Below are positions 12,911-17,030 of a stretch of DNA of 17,030 nt, in pieces. The stretch spans positions 1 to 17,030 of the forward strand of contig JAGHSH010000029.1 in assembly GCA_018065965.1 (NCBI GenBank), written 5' to 3'. The DNA comes from Candidatus Apopatocola equi. Its GTDB lineage: Bacteria > Bacillota > Clostridia > Oscillospirales > Oscillospiraceae. The notes beneath the pieces are model-generated. The model ran no database searches. It was not told the DNA's origin and saw only the letters and a list, made by a program, of their open reading frames with translations. The translations under genes and the position numbers were made by a program. Each line of letters starts with the position of its first letter. The first letter of the stretch is position 1.

Positions 12911-13606
12911 TCAGGCCTCCTCTTCCACATATGCGCTGAAGTTGCCGGACACCGGCAGCCACAGACCCCAGCGGTCTGCCCGCACGGTCAGGATCTCCGG
13001 CTCCAGCCGGACGATATACTCGCCCTGCGGCAGCGTCTGCATACCCGGCTTCCAGCTCAGCAGACCGGAGGAGGTTTCCCCGCAGTAGAGCTGGCCGTGA
13101 CCCAGCAGCTCCACCGCCTCGCCCACAGCTCCGGCGGCAAGGAGAGCGCGGATGCGGCTGGAGCTGATGGGCTCACCGCCGTAACGCACAGCATCCACCC
13201 TTGAAAAGAGCAGGCCTCTCTCCGCGCACCAGTCCGCCATTTTCTCGGCGTCTCCCTCGCCCCGGTAGCCGAAGCGGAAGTCATAGCCCACGGCAAAGCC
13301 GCCGGCTCCGCTCTCCGTCAGTTCCTGCAAAAACGCATCCCAGGCCTTCTCGCGCATAGTTTCGTCAAAGGGCAGGAAGCGGACGCTTACGCCCAGAGCC
13401 TCGATCAGCTCCTTCCGCTCCTGCTGTGTGCTCAGCAGGGGCACACTCTGCCCCTGCAGGATCACGCTGGGATGCTCCGCAAAGCTGACCGCCTCCGCCT
13501 CCATACCGGCGTCAGCCGCCATACGCTTTGCCGTTCGCAGCAGCTCCGCGTGGCCTCTGTGAACGCCGTCGAAAAAGCCCAGCGCCATGATTTTTTTCTT
13601 TTCCAT
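12911..13606 (-). CDS. ribF: FAD synthetase domain protein RibF, without a normal flavokinase domain
   Basis: A 231-residue protein. The nucleotidyltransferase half is complete: ALGFFDGVHRGH (8-19), FAVGYDFRFGYRGEGD (about 104-119) and ISSSRIR (147-153), the residues that adenylate FMN to FAD. Bifunctional RibF is about 300-320 residues, with a C-terminal riboflavin kinase domain. Only about 75 residues follow ISSSRIR here, and the kinase signature was not seen. This is therefore probably a single-function FMN adenylyltransferase, and riboflavin kinase must be supplied elsewhere. There is no sign of a frameshift, and the gene is followed at once by another start. ATG 13606 lies five bases after the truB stop. 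Confidence 0.9.
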   Translation of the reverse strand: MEKKKIMALGFFDGVHRGHAELLRTAKRMAADAGMEAEAVSFAEHPSVILQGQSVPLLSTQQERKELIEALGVSVRFLPFDETMREKAWDAFLQELTESGAGGFAVGYDFRFGYRGEGDAEKMADWCAERGLLFSRVDAVRYGGEPISSSRIRALLAAGAVGEAVELLGHGQLYCGETSSGLLSWKPGMQTLPQGEYIVRLEPEILTVRADRWGLWLPVSGNFSAYVEEEA

Positions 13607-13611
13607 GGTCT

Positions 13612-14457
13612 TCAGACCTCAAAAAAACTTTTGATGGTGCGGCCCTGTCCCGCACAGATGCTGCCGTAGGCAAGAAATTCGCCGCTCGGAGCATAGAAGC
13701 GGTACTCGCCCTCTTCCCCCTCGGCGGCAAAGCTGTTGCCCACCCGGCAGAGCCGCTCCTGCTTTTCGCTGAGGATCAGCTCCTTTTTATCGGCGAAGAG
13801 CGTGTCCGGCGGCAGCAGCCGCCCGCTCTCCGCCTCCGAGACCCGGCAGGCGTCCGCCACGGAAAAATGTCCGCAGCGCTCCCGCCGCAGGGAGGCCATG
13901 GCCGCGCCGCAGCCCAGCGCCGCACCGATGTCATGGCAGAGAGTCCGAATATAAGTGCCCTTGGAGCAGCGGATGCGCAGGAGATGATCTCCCCCGCTCT
14001 CGCCGCAGTATTCGATGCTGTGAACGGTGATGGTGCGCGTCTTGCGCTCCACCTCGCCGCCCCGGCGGGCGATGTCATAGAGCTTCTGCCCGTTTACCTT
14101 GATGGCGGAATACATGGGCGGCAGCTGGGTGATCTCCCCGGTGAAGCGGGGCAGCACAGCCTGCACCTCCTCCGCCGTGGGACGCAGAGCGCTCTCGGAG
14201 AGGATACGGCCCGTAATGTCCTGGGTGTCCGTGACGATGCCGGGGCGCAGGGCGCAGAAATACTGCTTTTCCGTTGCCTCCGCATAGCTTGCGGCGCGGG
14301 TCGCACGGCCCACCAGTACCAGCAGCAGCCCCGTTGCCATGGGATCCAGCGTACCGGCATGGCCGATGCGCCGCTCATGGAGGATGCCGCGCAGCTTGGA
14401 GACCGCGTCCTGACTGGTCCAGCCGCTCTCCTTGTCGATGAGCAGCAGGCCGGTCAT
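13612..14457 (-). CDS. truB: tRNA pseudouridine-55 synthase TruB
   Basis: Makes pseudouridine at position 55 in the T-loop of tRNAs. It has 281 residues, within the normal range. The catalytic aspartate is D38 in RIGHAGTLDPMATGLL (31-46). Other family motifs are KQYFCALRPGIVTDTQDITG (about 64-83), LPPMYSAIKVNGQKLYDIAR (about 112-131) and RCSKGTYIRTLCHDIG (about 163-178), followed by a C-terminal PUA-like region. ATG 14457 overlaps the nrnA stop as ATGA, so translation is coupled. The operon position between nrnA and ribF is the common Firmicutes order. Confidence 0.97.
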   Translation of the reverse strand: MTGLLLIDKESGWTSQDAVSKLRGILHERRIGHAGTLDPMATGLLLVLVGRATRAASYAEATEKQYFCALRPGIVTDTQDITGRILSESALRPTAEEVQAVLPRFTGEITQLPPMYSAIKVNGQKLYDIARRGGEVERKTRTITVHSIEYCGESGGDHLLRIRCSKGTYIRTLCHDIGAALGCGAAMASLRRERCGHFSVADACRVSEAESGRLLPPDTLFADKKELILSEKQERLCRVGNSFAAEGEEGEYRFYAPSGEFLAYGSICAGQGRTIKSFFEV

Positions 14458-15389
14458 ACCCAGAGCTCCTCGACCACCTTCCGCACGGCCTGTGCCGCAT
14501 CCTGCGGCGCCATGGGGATCTCGCAGCCGGCAGCCATCAGATGACCGCCGCCGCCGAAGGCCTGGCAGATGGTGATGGCGCTCATACTGCCGTCGGTGCG
14601 GACGGAGATCTTGCAGTGATCCTTCCGCAGCTCCCGGACGGTGACGGCTACCCGGTTGGTGTCCACCATACCGGCCAGATCCGCCATGTCCTGGCAGTCC
14701 TCCTCCCGGGCTCCCGCGGTCTGCAGCATTTCAAGGGTGACCACGGCAATGTTGAGCTGCGCATCCTTATAGCTCTGCAGAGAGGCGCAGATCGCGCCCT
14801 CCAGCAGCATACGCGCCCGGGACTTGCTCCGGAAGAGCTTTTTGTTCAGCTCGGCGATGTGAGCGCCGGCGTCGGTCAGCCGGGCAGCCGCCCGGAAGGT
14901 GTCGGCGGTGGTGTTGGAGAAGCGGAAGCAGCCGCTGTCCGTAGCCAGCGCGGTATACAGGGCGTCGGCCTCGAAAACGTCCACCCCGCCCGTGAGCATA
15001 TCCAGCAGCTCCAGCAGCAGCTCGCCCACGGCGGCGCAGGCAGGCTCGATGATGCTCTCGGCGCAGAAGCTGCCGCCCTTGGGATGGTGGTCGATGGAAA
15101 GGTCGACAGGGCCCTCATAGCCCCTTGCCAGCATATGCCGCTCAGCCACGTCCACAGACACCACCGTTTCGGTGGCCTGTCCCGCAGGCAGGAAGAAGGG
15201 CTGCACCATGTCCAGATAGGTCAGGGTGACCTCGGGATTCCGGTAGAGCCAGGCCTGCTTGCCGATCCTGCGCAGCGCATGGCAGAGAGCCGCCGCACAG
15301 CCGAGCGTATCGCCGTCGGGGCGAAGATGGGTCAGAATAAGATATTGGTCGTGGCTTTTGAGATAGTCCACACATTCCTGACGGGTCAT
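14454..15389 (-). CDS. nrnA: DHH phosphoesterase NrnA (oligoribonuclease / pAp phosphatase)
   Basis: Degrades short RNA oligonucleotides and, in Bacillus, removes the 3'-phosphate of pAp. It has 311 residues, full length. The DHH domain shows HLRPDGDTLG (about 21-30), VSVDVAE (about 77-83), the DHH triad in SIDHHPKGG (D100-H102) and ATDSG (about 149-153), all metal-binding positions. The DHHA1 domain ends with FGGGGHLMAAG (about 278-288), the nucleotide-binding glycine motif. ATG 15389 is preceded by GGAGGACTG and lies six bases after the rbfA stop. It sits in the classical rbfA-nrnA-truB order. Confidence 0.95.
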   Translation of the reverse strand: MTRQECVDYLKSHDQYLILTHLRPDGDTLGCAAALCHALRRIGKQAWLYRNPEVTLTYLDMVQPFFLPAGQATETVVSVDVAERHMLARGYEGPVDLSIDHHPKGGSFCAESIIEPACAAVGELLLELLDMLTGGVDVFEADALYTALATDSGCFRFSNTTADTFRAAARLTDAGAHIAELNKKLFRSKSRARMLLEGAICASLQSYKDAQLNIAVVTLEMLQTAGAREEDCQDMADLAGMVDTNRVAVTVRELRKDHCKISVRTDGSMSAITICQAFGGGGHLMAAGCEIPMAPQDAAQAVRKVVEELWV

Positions 15390-15395
15390 AGGCTG

Positions 15396-15773
15396 TCAGT
15401 CCTCCTCGGCTTCCTCTTCTGTGTCGTGGTGAATATCCAGTGACTCGATAAGGGCGCTGATATGCGCGCCCTGCTCAATGGAGTGATCGATCTCAAAGAT
15501 CAGCTCCGGGGTATAGCGAAGGGACATGGACTGTCCCAGCTCCCGGCGAAGCCAGGGGGAGCAGGACTTGAGTCCCTTCTTCAGCTCCTTCTCGCTGTAC
15601 TCGCCCAGCACGCTCAGATACACGCGGCAGTAGCGCAGATCGCCCGTGGTATCGGTGCGCACAATGCTCAGCAGGCCGCCCTGATTGACGCGGGGATCCT
15701 TCACCGAGCGCAGCAGCGCGGAGAGATGGAACTGGATATCGTCGTTGATGCGTTGAATGTGGTTGTTTGCCAT
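15396..15773 (-). CDS. rbfA: 30S ribosome-binding factor RbfA
   Basis: A KH-fold protein that helps 16S rRNA 5'-end maturation and cold growth by binding immature 30S subunits. It has 125 residues, the normal length. It shows RINDDIQFHLSALLRSVKDPR (the first twenty-odd residues; family form R-x-x-x-x-I-x-x-x-L-x-x-x-x-DPR), an RVYLSVLGE-type strand, and LRRELGQSMSLRYTPELIFEID (about 75-96), with RYTPEL the best-conserved stretch. The C-terminus is acidic. ATG 15773 has AGGAG about twelve bases before it, a longer spacing than its neighbours have. It lies about 75 bases after infB. Confidence 0.96.
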   Translation of the reverse strand: MANNHIQRINDDIQFHLSALLRSVKDPRVNQGGLLSIVRTDTTGDLRYCRVYLSVLGEYSEKELKKGLKSCSPWLRRELGQSMSLRYTPELIFEIDHSIEQGAHISALIESLDIHHDTEEEAEED

Positions 15774-15811
15774 ATGGAATCTTTACTCCTGCGTATTGAA
15801 GAATGGGAATC

Positions 15812-15837
15812 AGGGGCGAGCTGTACGGCCCGCCCCT
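15812..15837 (-). other. GC-rich hairpin between infB and rbfA
   Basis: AGGGGCG (15812-15818) pairs with CGCCCCT (15831-15837). No T-run follows on the minus strand, so it is not a full terminator. It may stabilise or attenuate the message between the two genes. Confidence 0.45.
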
Positions 15838-15847
15838 AAGGAAAGGA

Positions 15848-17030
15848 TCAGTTCTTAATTTCTTCCATCACGAAGCATTCGATCACGTCGCCTTCCTTGA
15901 CGTCATTGAACTTATCGATCTGCATACCGCATTCGTAGCCGCTGGCCACTTCCTTCACGTCGTCCTTGAAACGGCGCAGGGAGGCCAGATCGCCCTCGAA
16001 GATAACGATATTGTCGCGGTTCACACGCACCTTGCTGTTGCGCACGATCTTGCCGTCCTGCACATAGCAGCCGCAGATGGTGCCCAGCTTGGAAACGTGG
16101 TAGGTCTGCCGCACCTCGGCATGACCCTGAATGACCTCCTGGAACTTGGGAGCCAGCATACCCTTGAGAGCGTCGTGTACATCGTTGATGCAGTCGTAGA
16201 TCACGCGGTACATCCGGAGCTCCACCTTGGAGCGGGCGGCGCTGTCGCGGGCGGCATTGTCGGGACGGACGTTGAAGCCCACGATCACGGCGTTGGAGGT
16301 GGAGGCCAGCATGACGTCGCTCTCGTTGATGGCGCCCACGCCCGCATGGATGACCTTGACCTGCACCTCTTCGTTGGACTCCTTCTCGAGGGAGCTCTTG
16401 ACCGCCTCGGCAGAGCCCATTACGTCGGCCTTGACGATGATATTGAAGGTCTTCATCTCGCCCTCCTGAATACGGGCGAAGAGATCCTCCAGAGATACCT
16501 TCTTGCCCATATTGGCGGCGGCGCTGCGCTGCTCCTCCATGCGCTGCTCGGCCAGCTCGCGGGCCATGCGCTCATCGGAGACGCAGTTGAAGATGTCGCC
16601 GGCAGAGGGGACCTCGCTCATGCCGGAGATCTCCACAGGGATGGAGGGACCGGCCTCGGTGATGCGCTGACCCTTGTCGTTGGTCATGGTACGCACACGG
16701 CCCACGCAGGTACCGGCGATGATGATATCGCCCTGGCGGAGCGTACCGTTCTGCACCAGCACGGTCATGATGGGGCCGCGGCCCTTGTCCAGACGGGCCT
16801 CGATCACGGTGCCCTTGGCGGCGCGGTTGGGATTTGCGCGGAGCTCCAGGATCTCGGCCTGCAGCGCAAGGTTCTCCAGCAGAGCGTCCACGCCCATGCC
16901 GGTCTTTGCGCTGATGGGGCAGACGATGGTGTCACCGCCCCAGGCCTCGGGGATCAGGTCATACTTGGTCAGATCCTGCATGACGCGGTCGGCGCTGACG
17001 CCGGGAATGTCCATCTTGTTCACCGCCACC
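15848..17030 (-). CDS. infB: Translation initiation factor IF-2, N-terminal part beyond window edge
   Basis: A GTPase that places initiator tRNA on the 30S subunit and promotes subunit joining. Only the C-terminal 393 or so residues are present. The first visible residues are the G4 motif in VAVNKMD, and the G5 motif ISAKTGMG (about 37-44) follows, then domain II (VIEARLDKGRGPIMTVLVQNG), domain III (FNIIVKADVMGSAEAVKSSL) and the C1/C2 regions with KLGTICGCYVQDGKIVRNSK and the end IECFVMEEIKN. G1-G3 and the N-terminal region lie outside. The reading frame is open to the right edge; the GTG at 17029 is an internal valine and not a start. Confidence 0.97.
   Translation of the reverse strand, partial: VAVNKMDIPGVSADRVMQDLTKYDLIPEAWGGDTIVCPISAKTGMGVDALLENLALQAEILELRANPNRAAKGTVIEARLDKGRGPIMTVLVQNGTLRQGDIIIAGTCVGRVRTMTNDKGQRITEAGPSIPVEISGMSEVPSAGDIFNCVSDERMARELAEQRMEEQRSAAANMGKKVSLEDLFARIQEGEMKTFNIIVKADVMGSAEAVKSSLEKESNEEVQVKVIHAGVGAINESDVMLASTSNAVIVGFNVRPDNAARDSAARSKVELRMYRVIYDCINDVHDALKGMLAPKFQEVIQGHAEVRQTYHVSKLGTICGCYVQDGKIVRNSKVRVNRDNIVIFEGDLASLRRFKDDVKEVASGYECGMQIDKFNDVKEGDVIECFVMEEIKN

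Noticed and set aside
14541..15443. Plus-strand open frame of 300 codons
   Set aside because: Antisense to nrnA, whose catalytic motifs are all present.
1..17030. CRISPR arrays, tRNA or rRNA genes, integrases and transposases
   Set aside because: I looked across the window for regularly spaced repeats, cloverleaf ends and recombinase motifs and saw none. The two short inverted words near 10430 and 12570 are the only hint of mobility.

Overview
This looks like chromosomal DNA from a GC-rich, low-redundancy Clostridia genome, most likely a gut Oscillospiraceae/Ruminococcaceae-type bacterium. That placement is an inference. It rests on strong GGAGG-type ribosome binding sites, textbook sigma-A promoters, some TTG and GTG starts, the infB-rbfA-nrnA-truB-ribF order, and the general look of the proteins. 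Most genes are housekeeping. No transposase, integrase, CRISPR array, tRNA or rRNA was seen.

Left part (1-3436, all minus strand): the 5' two thirds of pfkA (runs off the left edge); a TetR-type regulator followed two bases later by sfsA, under one promoter and ended by a clean terminator; then a rodA-like SEDS gene with a TTG start and its own promoter. A short repeat-rich spacer (about 3540-3650) follows.

Centre-left (3704-6583): the most unusual part. A two-gene cassette is present twice, head to head. Each copy has a membrane-anchored NAGPA-like phosphodiester glycosidase (about 360 residues) whose stop overlaps the start of a 65-67 residue two-helix membrane protein. The copies diverge from back-to-back promoters in a 277-bp spacer, and each ends in its own terminator. 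The glycosidases are clear paralogues, and the small proteins share a motif around C-H-x-R-N-P. The function is unknown.

Centre (6587-10401, mostly plus strand): tsaE and tsaB (tRNA t6A synthesis), which overlap by 79 bp, then upp (uracil salvage), an unrecognised lipoprotein with an EF-hand-like loop, a convergent gene of unknown function, and rsmE (16S rRNA m3U1498 methylation).

Centre-right (10402-12575): a visibly AT-rich block unlike its surroundings. It carries a tight minus-strand operon: PAP2-like membrane protein, XRE regulator with a four-helix membrane tail, isochorismatase-like hydrolase. A 15-bp sequence is repeated in inverted orientation at its two edges, so lateral acquisition is plausible.

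Right part (12573-17030, all minus strand): the conserved translation operon read right to left as infB (runs off the right edge), rbfA, nrnA, truB, ribF and a small Ala/Pro-rich membrane protein. Genes are separated by -4 to about 75 bases. The RibF here has the FAD synthetase domain but lacks a normal flavokinase domain.
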